A DNA stretch of 5,859 bases from 4484-232 sp964486555 (GTDB lineage Bacteria; Thermotogota; Thermotogae; Thermotogales; Thermotogaceae), in assembly GCA_964486555.1 (NCBI GenBank), contig CAZANP010000084.1:1-5859 (forward strand), read 5' to 3'. Shown one piece after another: positions 1 to 5,530 of the stretch (positions are counted from its first letter, which is position 1; each line of letters starts with the position of its first letter). Under the pieces are notes generated by a model. The model saw only the letters and a program-made list of their open reading frames with translations. It had not been told where the DNA came from and ran no database searches. The position numbers and the translations under genes are program-made.

Positions 1-179
1 AGCAAGGAAATTGATAACGGAATGAAATCAGTTCAATCCAAGTATTCTATGTACCGTTTTTCATACCCTTTGCTACTCATGATTACACCTTAACCGGAAT
101 GATTCACTTTTTACAGTTGTTTACGAAAAGGGACTGAACGATAAATTTGATAATTTTGAAACTCTCATGATACCTCATC
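1..179. other. Flank downstream of malic enzyme, no recognisable gene
   Basis: I see no supported gene, RNA or mobile element in this stretch. One plus-strand frame is open from the window edge to a TAA at 91-93 (30 codons, ending in a hydrophobic run, LLLMITP). It could be the tail of a gene lying to the left, but it matches nothing I recognise and could be chance. No GC-rich hairpin followed by a T-run is visible that would end malic enzyme transcription. Confidence 0.5.
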
Positions 180-1415
180 TCAATTATCACCTTCAAGGAT
201 TCTTTCCTCTATGGTTCTCCTAAGCTCATCTTCTTTCATTATTTTTCGTGCCACACCAGATTTTATAGCGCTCTTAGCGGTTGCAAAGGCTACTTCCACA
301 ACGGCGTGTTTATCCATAGCTGGTGGTAAGATGGAATCCTCCTTTAGATTATCCTCCCAATAATCTGCGAGTGCTCTGGAAGCATCGATCTTCATTTGCT
401 CGTTTATCTCCTTTGCCCATACATCTAAAGCTCCTCTGAACACTCCAGGAAATGCTAGAACGTTGTTCACCTGATTTGGATAATCTGATCTTCCAGTCGC
501 TACGATCCTTGCACCATTTGCTTTTGCTTCATCTGGAAATATTTCAGGTGTAGGATTTGCCATCGCAAACACTATCGGATCTTCCGCCATTCTCTTTATC
601 ATATCACCAGTTACCAGATTTCCCCTTGAGACACCTATAAATACATCTGCACCTTCCATAGCCTTCGCAAGGTCTCCTGATATTCCCTCTGGATTCGTCT
701 TACTCGCAAGTTCAAGATGATATTTATGAAGGATCGTTCTCTTATCGTAAGGATTGAGTATACCGTTCCTGTCACATAAAAGCATTTTCCCCACACCCAT
801 ATGAAGTAGGAATTTTGCAATGGCCGTTCCTGCCGCTCCGATACCGTTTATAACGACCTTTATCTGAGATAGCTTCTTATTTACTATCTTCAGTGCGTTC
901 AAAAGAGCAGCACCAACTACAATGGCGGTACCGTGCTGATCATCGTGAAAAATCGGTATATTTATCTTCCCTCTCAACTTTTCTTCTATTTCGAAGCATC
1001 TCGGTGCTGAGATGTCTTCGAAGTTTATCCCACCAAAAGTTGGTGAGATCATCAAGCTGAATTTGACGATTTCATCCACATCCTGTGTGCTGATGCAAAG
1101 TGGTATAGCATCTACCCCTCCAAACTCTTTGAACAAAAGGGCTTTCCCTTCCATAACCGGCATTGCAGCGTAAGGTCCAACGTTACCAAGCCCTAGCACA
1201 GCCGATCCATCACTTATAATCGCCACGAAATTCCAGCGCATGGTTAGTTCATTTACGAGTAATTCGTTCTCATGTATTTTCTTTGCTACCTCTGCAACAC
1301 CAGGTGTGTACAGCATGGATAGTTTTTTCCTATTATTCGCATGTTCTTTTACACGTATCTCTATCTTCCCTCTAAGATCTTTATGAAGTTTCAAGGCTTC
1401 CTCGTATATGTTCAC
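180..1415 (-). CDS. Malic enzyme, NAD(P)-dependent (oxaloacetate-decarboxylating), short bacterial type
   Basis: This cytoplasmic enzyme oxidatively decarboxylates malate to pyruvate and CO2 while reducing NAD or NADP. The 411-residue protein is complete and of the usual length for short bacterial malic enzymes. The N-terminal malic domain holds YTPGV at 36-40 (catalytic Tyr36), SDGSAVLGLG at 68-77, the catalytic Lys91 in MEGKA, metal ligands Glu132 and Asp133 in FEDISAP, and HDDQHGT at 157-163. The NAD-binding domain follows, with GIGAAG at 191-196 and Asp215 at the end of the second strand, which suggests NAD rather than NADP. NPTPEI (287-292) and SDYPNQVNN (310-318) are also family motifs. 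The start is GTG, chosen because AGGAGG at 1424-1429 sits 8 bases upstream. It is separated by 330 bp from the dehydrogenase gene upstream, so it is probably transcribed on its own. Family assignment is very sure; cofactor choice is inferred. Confidence 0.97.
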   Translation of the reverse strand: MNIYEEALKLHKDLRGKIEIRVKEHANNRKKLSMLYTPGVAEVAKKIHENELLVNELTMRWNFVAIISDGSAVLGLGNVGPYAAMPVMEGKALLFKEFGGVDAIPLCISTQDVDEIVKFSLMISPTFGGINFEDISAPRCFEIEEKLRGKINIPIFHDDQHGTAIVVGAALLNALKIVNKKLSQIKVVINGIGAAGTAIAKFLLHMGVGKMLLCDRNGILNPYDKRTILHKYHLELASKTNPEGISGDLAKAMEGADVFIGVSRGNLVTGDMIKRMAEDPIVFAMANPTPEIFPDEAKANGARIVATGRSDYPNQVNNVLAFPGVFRGALDVWAKEINEQMKIDASRALADYWEDNLKEDSILPPAMDKHAVVEVAFATAKSAIKSGVARKIMKEDELRRTIEERILEGDN

Positions 1416-1423
1416 AGATTACC

Positions 1424-1429
1424 CCTCCT
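1424..1429 (-). promoter_or_regulatory. Ribosome binding site that fixes the GTG start of malic enzyme
   Basis: On the minus strand this reads AGGAGG, within TAGGAGGGGT, and ends 8 bases before the GTG at 1415-1413. It supports the rare GTG start; the next Met, at residue 34, would cut off the N-terminus just before the YTPGV motif. Confidence 0.85.
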
Positions 1430-1621
1430 ACTAGCAAGAATAACATCTATGGTTTGCTCACAAAAACCTTTATCTATCATTCCTCGATTTTTAAGGATTC
1501 TCAAACTTAATGAGGGTGACACTTAGATTAAATCAAATTAGAAGGGGATTATAAAAATGAACGACAGGCCAATTTTAAGAGGGGTGGAGATTCTTGCATG
1601 GCCTTTATTGTGCTTAAATTC

Positions 1622-1677
1622 TGAGGATGATCAAAATTTGAGGATAGCTGAAAAATTTTTTCTCTAAAAAATCCTCA
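1622..1677. repeat. TGAGGAT repeats: two direct copies and one inverted copy
   Basis: TGAGGAT occurs at 1622-1628 and again at 1639-1645, 17 bp apart from start to start, and its reverse complement ATCCTCA is at 1671-1677. The second copy can pair with the inverted copy, and after two mismatches the pairing extends to AAAA/TTTT outside (1633-1636 with 1680-1683). This hairpin would exclude the shorter 1663-1686 hairpin. The direct repeat spacing is near two helix turns. Function is unknown. Confidence 0.5.
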
Positions 1678-1686
1678 TTTTTTAGA
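1663..1686. repeat. Perfect inverted repeat, 9-bp arms, 6-base loop
   Basis: The arms TCTAAAAAA (1663-1671) and TTTTTTAGA (1678-1686) are exact reverse complements around a 6-base loop, TCCTCA. It lies 60 bp beyond the stop of the zinc dehydrogenase and could form a hairpin in its transcript. The stem has only two G-C pairs and is not followed by a clear T-run on the minus strand, so it is a poor intrinsic terminator. A binding site or chance pairing in AT-rich DNA is equally possible. Confidence 0.5.
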
Positions 1687-1745
1687 ATGAAACACTTAGA
1701 TACCTTTTTAATACCCTTCACGCATTCACACATTTGTCAAAACAC

Positions 1746-2714
1746 CTAAGAGCTCTTATATATAGCTTTCATGAGAGGTTTCCTGTGCTTTTCTAGATAA
1801 TCTTTTACTTCCTCTAAAGTGAGAACATCCGTTACGAGCTTTTCAAATACGAACTCATCTTTTTCTATGATCCTCACAGCTTCTCTCATTGTGAAGGGAT
1901 TGAGGTAAGATCCTAAAATCCTAATCTCTTTTTTGTATATCTCAAAAGGTGATATCTCTACTTTCTCTCCCTTAGGTACTACTCCAAATTGTAGGATCGT
2001 TCCACCCTTTCCAACATGCTCAAAACACGTTTTAAATCCTTCGATACTTCCTGAACATTCAATCGTCAGATCGTACATTCCACTTATTCTTTCAATCACA
2101 ACTTTCATGTTGAAGTTCTTTTCAACATATTCCGCCCTTTTTTCATCCTTCTCGAATAACGTTATATCCCCTGCTACAAACTTTTTTTTGAGTAACATAG
2201 AAAATATGACACCCACACTGCCAGCTCCAACTATCAATACCTTCTCTGGTGATAAGTTTTTTATCATCCTGACACCGTTCAAAATACAAGATAGAGGCTC
2301 TGAAAATACGGCTCTCTCCAGAGGGACATCTTTTGATAGGGGATAGACTTGCTCATCATCAACGATCAAGGCTTCGGAAAATCCACCGGGCTCTGTAACA
2401 CCCGTTGCCCTCAAATTGGTACACAGATTCACTCTACCTTGCCTGCAGTATTCACACTTACCACATGCTTTGTTCGGATCAACTACTACAAGCTGCCCTT
2501 TCTCAAACGAATCTGATTTTTCAACGATCCCCACAATTTCATGACCTGGGATGACTGGATACACTGTTTCTGTCTCCCCTGAATATATTTTGTAATCCGT
2601 TCCACACACACCACAACTCAGAACCTGCAGGATCGTTTTACCCTTTTCAAAAGTTGGATAATTTACATCATCAACTCTGATATAGTGAGGCTTTTCTATA
2701 ACGATGGCTTTCAT
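1746..2714 (-). CDS. Zinc-dependent medium-chain dehydrogenase, sorbitol or threonine dehydrogenase-like
   Basis: This is a cytoplasmic NAD-type alcohol or polyol dehydrogenase of the medium-chain family. It would oxidise a sugar alcohol or similar secondary alcohol to a ketone, or the reverse. The 322-residue protein is complete but slightly shorter than the usual 340-350. The N-terminal catalytic domain has CGVCGTD with the likely zinc ligand Cys37, GHE at 57-59 (His58, Glu59), four structural-zinc cysteines at 84, 87, 90 and 98, and Glu139 in EPLSC, as in sorbitol dehydrogenases. The Rossmann domain has GAGSVG at 163-168 and acidic residues at 188 and 190 at the end of the second strand, favouring NAD. 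The start at 2714 is chosen over an upstream in-frame codon because AGGAGGT lies 6 bases before it. It follows the short-chain dehydrogenase by 25 bp and is surely co-transcribed with it. The substrate cannot be told from sequence. Confidence 0.92.
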   Translation of the reverse strand: MKAIVIEKPHYIRVDDVNYPTFEKGKTILQVLSCGVCGTDYKIYSGETETVYPVIPGHEIVGIVEKSDSFEKGQLVVVDPNKACGKCEYCRQGRVNLCTNLRATGVTEPGGFSEALIVDDEQVYPLSKDVPLERAVFSEPLSCILNGVRMIKNLSPEKVLIVGAGSVGVIFSMLLKKKFVAGDITLFEKDEKRAEYVEKNFNMKVVIERISGMYDLTIECSGSIEGFKTCFEHVGKGGTILQFGVVPKGEKVEISPFEIYKKEIRILGSYLNPFTMREAVRIIEKDEFVFEKLVTDVLTLEEVKDYLEKHRKPLMKAIYKSS

Positions 2715-2720
2715 ATTACT

Positions 2721-2727
2721 ACCTCCT
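2721..2727 (-). promoter_or_regulatory. Ribosome binding site of the zinc dehydrogenase
   Basis: AGGAGGT on the minus strand, 6 bases before the ATG at 2714-2712. It decides this start against a longer reading (16 extra residues, overlapping the preceding gene) that has no such site and does not match the family N-terminus. Confidence 0.85.
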
Positions 2728-2739
2728 GTCTTTCTTATC

Positions 2740-3510
2740 CTACCACACTGTGTACCCTCCATCTATGACCAAATCGTGTCCCGTTATGTAATCAGAAGCT
2801 TCACTTGCTAGGAAAACGGCTGCTCCTTGAATGTCGGAAACTTCTCCCAACCTTCCTAACGGGATCCATTCAAGCCACTTGGGTACAAGGTTCCGAACCT
2901 CTGGTGACTCAACCAAAGGTGTCCTTATGTATCCTGGACTTATGCTGTTCACTCGTATTCCATACGGTGCCCACTCCGCTGCTAGGGTTCTTGTCAGGTG
3001 AATGACAGCAGCTTTTGATGCGTTGTAAGCGGATTGATTTTGAGGTCTGTTCACGATGTGTCCTGACATCGAAGCTATGTTGATTATCTTCCCGTACTTC
3101 TTTGGAGCCATAGCTTTGAACACCGCTTGAGCACACAAAAAAACCCCTTTCAAATTCACGTTTATAACCCTCATCCATCTATCCTCAGGATACGTCTCCG
3201 CATTCGCCCAATCTCCTATCCCAGCGTTGTTGACGGCTATATCGAGTTTTCCCCATTTGTCTAAGATCATCTGAACAGCTTTTTGACAATCTTCAGCTAC
3301 TGTAACATCTTCAACATAGACTAAAGAGTCCCTTTCTAGCTCTTTTATCTCTTCTGCTACTTTCTTTGCTGTCTTTTCATTTATATCCATTATAGCAACA
3401 GAAGCTCCCGCTTCAGCCAATGCAAGAGCAATAGCTCTACCGATACCCTGTCCTCCTCCTGTTACGAAAGCTGTTCTATTATCCAATTTGAATTTATCAA
3501 GAATACTCAT
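2740..3510 (-). CDS. Short-chain dehydrogenase/reductase (classical SDR), polyol or ketose type
   Basis: This is a cytoplasmic NAD(P)-dependent oxidoreductase of the classical SDR family, 256 residues and complete. It has the cofactor motif TGGGQGIG at 17-24, Asp42 at the end of the second strand (favours NAD), NNAG at 94-97, Asn119, the catalytic Ser149, and YNASK with Tyr162 and Lys166. PG at 192-193 and the C-terminal ITGHDLVIDGG are also typical. Overall it resembles SDRs that interconvert polyols and ketoses, such as arabinitol, sorbose or xylulose reductases, but gluconate-type or other substrates are possible. The start is placed at 3510 because GGAGGTG lies 7 bases upstream and the family N-terminus begins here; the frame stays open a further 12 codons to an ATG at 3546 without such support. 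The zinc dehydrogenase follows 25 bp later. Upstream, 43 bp away, is the end of a broken ABC transporter ATPase, so the pair once formed the tail of a transporter operon. Confidence 0.93.
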   Translation of the reverse strand: MSILDKFKLDNRTAFVTGGGQGIGRAIALALAEAGASVAIMDINEKTAKKVAEEIKELERDSLVYVEDVTVAEDCQKAVQMILDKWGKLDIAVNNAGIGDWANAETYPEDRWMRVINVNLKGVFLCAQAVFKAMAPKKYGKIINIASMSGHIVNRPQNQSAYNASKAAVIHLTRTLAAEWAPYGIRVNSISPGYIRTPLVESPEVRNLVPKWLEWIPLGRLGEVSDIQGAAVFLASEASDYITGHDLVIDGGYTVW

Positions 3511-3517
3511 TACCGAA

Positions 3518-3524
3518 CACCTCC
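3518..3524 (-). promoter_or_regulatory. Ribosome binding site of the short-chain dehydrogenase
   Basis: GGAGGTG on the minus strand, 7 bases before the ATG at 3510-3508. It lies inside the possible longer reading frame, which argues for the shorter protein. Confidence 0.85.
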
Positions 3525-3553
3525 AAACGATTAAAACGAAATCCATGAATTGC

Positions 3554-3752
3554 TTATTCTTCCTTATAGCTTCCCACTATCATGCTGATTATCTCTTCCT
3601 TGGTCGTTTCATGAATCAACCTTTCCCCCACTTTTCTACCACTCCGTAGAACGACTATTCTGTCGGCTATAGCGAAAACATGATCTAAGTTGTGGCTCAC
3701 AAGTATTATAGACCCTCTATTCTTTTATAAGATCAAGAACTTTTGCACTTTC
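3554..3752 (-). pseudogene. C-terminal remnant of a sugar ABC transporter ATPase (RbsA/FrcA type), frameshifted
   Basis: Only the last quarter or so of an ATP-binding protein for sugar import is left. The first part, ESAKVLDLIKE (3752-3720), runs in the permease reading frame and hits TAG at 3719-3717. The rest continues in the +1 frame (3724-3557) as NRGSIILVSHNL, then DRIVVLRSGRKVGE, and ends at TAA 3556-3554. It keeps the H-loop histidine in SHNL, but Walker A, the LSGGQ signature and Walker B are gone, so it cannot hydrolyse ATP. The tail matches single-domain ATPases of the ribose/fructose (CUT2) uptake family. The intact short-chain dehydrogenase follows after 43 bp, as it would in a catabolic operon. 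The family call is confident from motifs alone. Whether the frameshift is real or a sequencing error cannot be seen here, but the missing N-terminal part makes it a pseudogene either way. Confidence 0.88.
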
Positions 3753-4187
3753 TATGGAACCTTCTCCACCACTGAAACTCGTTCCACCTATGATGGTAGC
3801 AGCGATCGCATCGAGTTCATAACCGTTGGCAACTGTGGGATTCGTTGCTCCCATTTGTCCTGTTAGCAGAAGTCCGGCGATTCCACTCAAGAAACCAGAG
3901 ATCACGTACAGAGAAAGCGTGTATCGTTTAACTGGAATACCACACGCGAAAGCCGCTCTGAAATTGGCACCGATTGTGTAAACATTCGCACCAAATCTTG
4001 TATTGGATAGAATGAAATGAGCTATTATATCTACTGAAGCGGCTATGAGTACTAAAACAGGTATGGGACCCACTTTACCGGAAATAGCTTTTGAAAAAAC
4101 AGGCGGAAGTCCCCATATTATCTTTCCACCACTGAATATCTCAGCGAGAGTCCTTGCAATCATCAGAGTTACAATAAAAAGATTCAT
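3753..4187 (-). pseudogene. Internal remnant of a sugar ABC transporter permease (RbsC type)
   Basis: About 145 residues of an inner-membrane permease of the ribose/xylose/fructose (CUT2) type remain, against roughly 320 in the family. The fragment begins at the conserved FIVTL segment and runs through hydrophobic helices near residues 43-60 and 93-110. It ends in the family signature GYELDAIAATIIGG (122-135) and SFSGGEGSI. Right after that the reading frame passes into ATPase sequence, so the C-terminal helices are missing. The N-terminal third is also gone, replaced by DeoR-type sequence on the other strand. The start at 4187 is only the first ATG left and has no convincing ribosome binding site. 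Between TL and MIAR about two or three residues usual in the family seem to be missing, which is a less certain observation. The product would not be a working permease. Confidence 0.88.
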
Positions 4188-4192
4188 TCTAA

Positions 4193-4426
4193 GCTTTTTT
4201 CAATCTCAATCCGTTTAAAGTGGCTCTAGAGAGGAAGGTAGTAAAAATAGCAAAAAGAGTGATCTTTCTGGCAGATCATACAAAATTTGGAAAAGAATTC
4301 CCCTGGAGAGTGGCCACAATGGAGGAAACGTATGTGGTGGTGACTGACAGAAAACCCGATGAGATTTTCTTGAAACTGGCAAAGAAATACGATACCACAA
4401 TCATCTTTCCTAGAGGAACTCTCTAA
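4193..4426 (+). pseudogene. C-terminal remnant of a DeoR-family transcription regulator
   Basis: This 77-codon stretch is open from just after a TAA at 4190-4192 to the TAA at 4424-4426. It matches the end of the DeoR sensor domain, which in intact proteins binds a phosphorylated sugar: LERKVVKIAKRV, then LADHTKFGK (Asp28 and Lys31), VVVTDRKPDE and a final IIFP. Intact family members have about 250 residues with an N-terminal helix-turn-helix, which is absent here. Homology seems to begin at about 4202-4208, before the GTG at 4220, so that GTG is not a true start. It is the only gene-like feature on the plus strand. Its stop overlaps the stop of the convergent LacI gene by bases 4423-4426. 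In the ancestral locus it probably faced away from the transporter operon and regulated it. Assignment from motifs is good; a translated, functional peptide is unlikely. Confidence 0.82.
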
Positions 4427-5442
4427 TTTTTCAGGTAGCTCACCGACCCACGTTCTATGAGTCTGGCTTTAAGCACCACTTTTCTATTCTCTCTCTTTGA
4501 CGAATTCAGAAGATCCATAAGGATAGTCGCTGCTATTATTCCCATCTCCTCAACTGGTTGCTCAATAGAGGTTATAGGCACTTTACTGAATCTATGCCAG
4601 GGAGTATCATCGAAGCTTATCAGGGATATATCATCCGGTATTTTCACTCCTAAATCCTCAAAAGCTTCGAGTACACCTATTGTCATGATGTTGTTGAAAC
4701 TTATCAAGGCTGTAGGAAGATTTTTCACTTTACCAAACATTTCCTTCGTTACCTTTCTGGAGATGTCTATAGAATATTCACCACGAAGAATCCACCGTTC
4801 CTTCGTTTCAAGATTCAGGTCTTTAACTGCTTTAATGAATCCTTCAAATCTTTTTTTAGAAGTATAAATACTACTGGGACCTACAATAGCACCTATTTTT
4901 CTATGACCCCTGTCTTTCAAATATACAACTGCCTCGTATATAGCACCAGCGTTATCCACGATAACGTAACTCGCATCCAACCCTTCTATCACTCTGTCAA
5001 CAAAAACCACTGGCTTCCCCTGCGACAGGAAGTCTCTGTAGTACCTGGATACCCTCTGCCTGCCATTCACAGCGGACGTGGCGGTGATTATTCCATCTGT
5101 ATTGTATTTCATGAAAGTCAACACGTATTCTTGTTCTTTCTTTATCTCCTCATCTGTGTTAGAGAGTATGTATCTGTAATTTCTCTGATAAAGAATCTTT
5201 TCGATGGATAGTACGAGCCTTCCGAAGAATGAATTACTCACATCTGGAATCACAATTCCTATGATATGGCTTTTCGTGGTCCTTAAAGAACTCGCAATCA
5301 TATCTTTCTTGTAGTTCAGTTTCTGAGCAGTTTTAATTATCTTCTCTCTCAATGCAGGATTAACCCCTGGTCGATTGTTCAGAGCCTTGGAAACGGTAGA
5401 AGGTGACACGTTCAAAATTCTTGCAATATCTTTTATCCTCAT
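4423..5442 (-). CDS. LacI-family transcriptional repressor
   Basis: This is a complete 339-residue DNA-binding regulator with a sugar-sensing domain. The N-terminal helix-turn-helix is clear: IKDIARILNVSPSTVSKALN at 3-22, then the hinge region near 45-58 with SSLRT. The periplasmic-binding-protein-like effector domain begins at IIGIVIPDVSNSFF (60-73). Arg150, Arg198, Asn250 and Asp278-Asp279 fall in positions that often contact ligand, and TSIEQPVEEMG at 291-301 is a family signature. I place the start at the ATG at 5442 because an AGAGG site is 8 bases upstream and the family N-terminus starts here; the longer frame begins at a TTG with no support. It lies 82 bp downstream of a ketose epimerase gene, behind its own promoter-like sequence that overlaps an inverted repeat, suggesting self-regulation. 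Regulation of the epimerase and perhaps the dehydrogenases is inferred. The effector is unknown. Confidence 0.94.
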   Translation of the reverse strand: MRIKDIARILNVSPSTVSKALNNRPGVNPALREKIIKTAQKLNYKKDMIASSLRTTKSHIIGIVIPDVSNSFFGRLVLSIEKILYQRNYRYILSNTDEEIKKEQEYVLTFMKYNTDGIITATSAVNGRQRVSRYYRDFLSQGKPVVFVDRVIEGLDASYVIVDNAGAIYEAVVYLKDRGHRKIGAIVGPSSIYTSKKRFEGFIKAVKDLNLETKERWILRGEYSIDISRKVTKEMFGKVKNLPTALISFNNIMTIGVLEAFEDLGVKIPDDISLISFDDTPWHRFSKVPITSIEQPVEEMGIIAATILMDLLNSSKRENRKVVLKARLIERGSVSYLKN

Positions 5443-5450
5443 GATATCGA

Positions 5451-5455
5451 CCTCT
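5451..5455 (-). promoter_or_regulatory. Ribosome binding site of the LacI-family gene
   Basis: AGAGG on the minus strand (within AAAGAGGTCG), 8 bases before the ATG at 5442-5440. It is weaker than the sites of the other genes here but supports this start over the upstream TTG at 5469. Confidence 0.65.
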
Positions 5456-5490
5456 TTATCACCTCTCAATCATGAATATCTTATGACAAA

Positions 5491-5519
5491 ACTATAGTGA
5501 GAAAAAGTCGATGTTTGAA
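5491..5519 (-). promoter_or_regulatory. Candidate sigma-70-type promoter of the LacI-family gene
   Basis: On the minus strand TTCAAA (5519-5514) is followed after exactly 17 bases by TATAGT (5496-5491). Each box matches four to five of six consensus bases. Transcription would begin near 5484, giving a leader of about 40 bases before the ATG. The -35 box is one arm of the inverted repeat at 5513-5530. Confidence 0.5.
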
Positions 5520-5530
5520 AACCTTCAAAC
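5513..5530. promoter_or_regulatory. 18-bp inverted repeat, candidate repressor operator
   Basis: GTTTGAA (5513-5519) and TTCAAAC (5524-5530) are perfect 7-bp arms around 4 bases, AACC. The site overlaps the epimerase stop codon (5525-5527) and the -35 box of the LacI-family gene. Its length and symmetry suit a LacI-type dimer, although the central CG common in such operators is not present. The other reading is a weak hairpin terminator for the epimerase: a TTTTT run follows on the minus strand, but only 5 bases after the stem, which has few G-C pairs. Confidence 0.45.

Larger units (their letters stand above)
1416..1745. other. 330-bp intergenic region between malic enzyme and the zinc dehydrogenase
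   Basis: No gene is supported here. The stretch holds repeats (entered separately) and weak promoter-like sequences reading toward malic enzyme on the minus strand. One is a perfect TATAAT at 1548-1553, with only a poor TTAAAA 19 bases upstream. The other is TTGAGA followed after 17 bases by AATGAT, nearer the gene. I cannot choose between them. A plus-strand reading frame of 36 codons (1557-1667) has no recognisable product. The length and AT-richness suggest a promoter and leader region, perhaps with remnants of lost sequence. Confidence 0.5.

Noticed and set aside
31..39. GTTCAATCC, resembling a tRNA T-loop
   Set aside because: The flanking bases do not form a T-stem, and no acceptor or anticodon arms are present.
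33..80. Minus-strand 15-residue start-like frame (MSSKGYEKRYIEYLD) after AAGGTG
   Set aside because: It has a fair ribosome binding site, but it stops after 15 codons and no family match can be supported.
1735..1740. Perfect TTGACA (minus strand) after the zinc dehydrogenase as a malic enzyme -35 box
   Set aside because: The nearest -10-like sequence, TATTAA, is 21 bases away, which is too far for a standard promoter, and the gene is 320 bp downstream.
1748..1757. AAGAGCTCTT palindrome at the zinc dehydrogenase stop
   Set aside because: It is a short perfect palindrome at a coding end with no loop, no T-run and no second copy, so probably chance.
4220..4426. Annotating the plus-strand frame as a 68-residue gene from the GTG at 4220
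   Set aside because: DeoR-like sequence continues upstream of that GTG and there is no ribosome binding site, so it is a truncated remnant and not a small gene.
4903..5211. Plus-strand 102-codon frame opposite the LacI gene
   Set aside because: It is a shadow of the LacI-family coding sequence with no recognisable motif or ribosome binding site.
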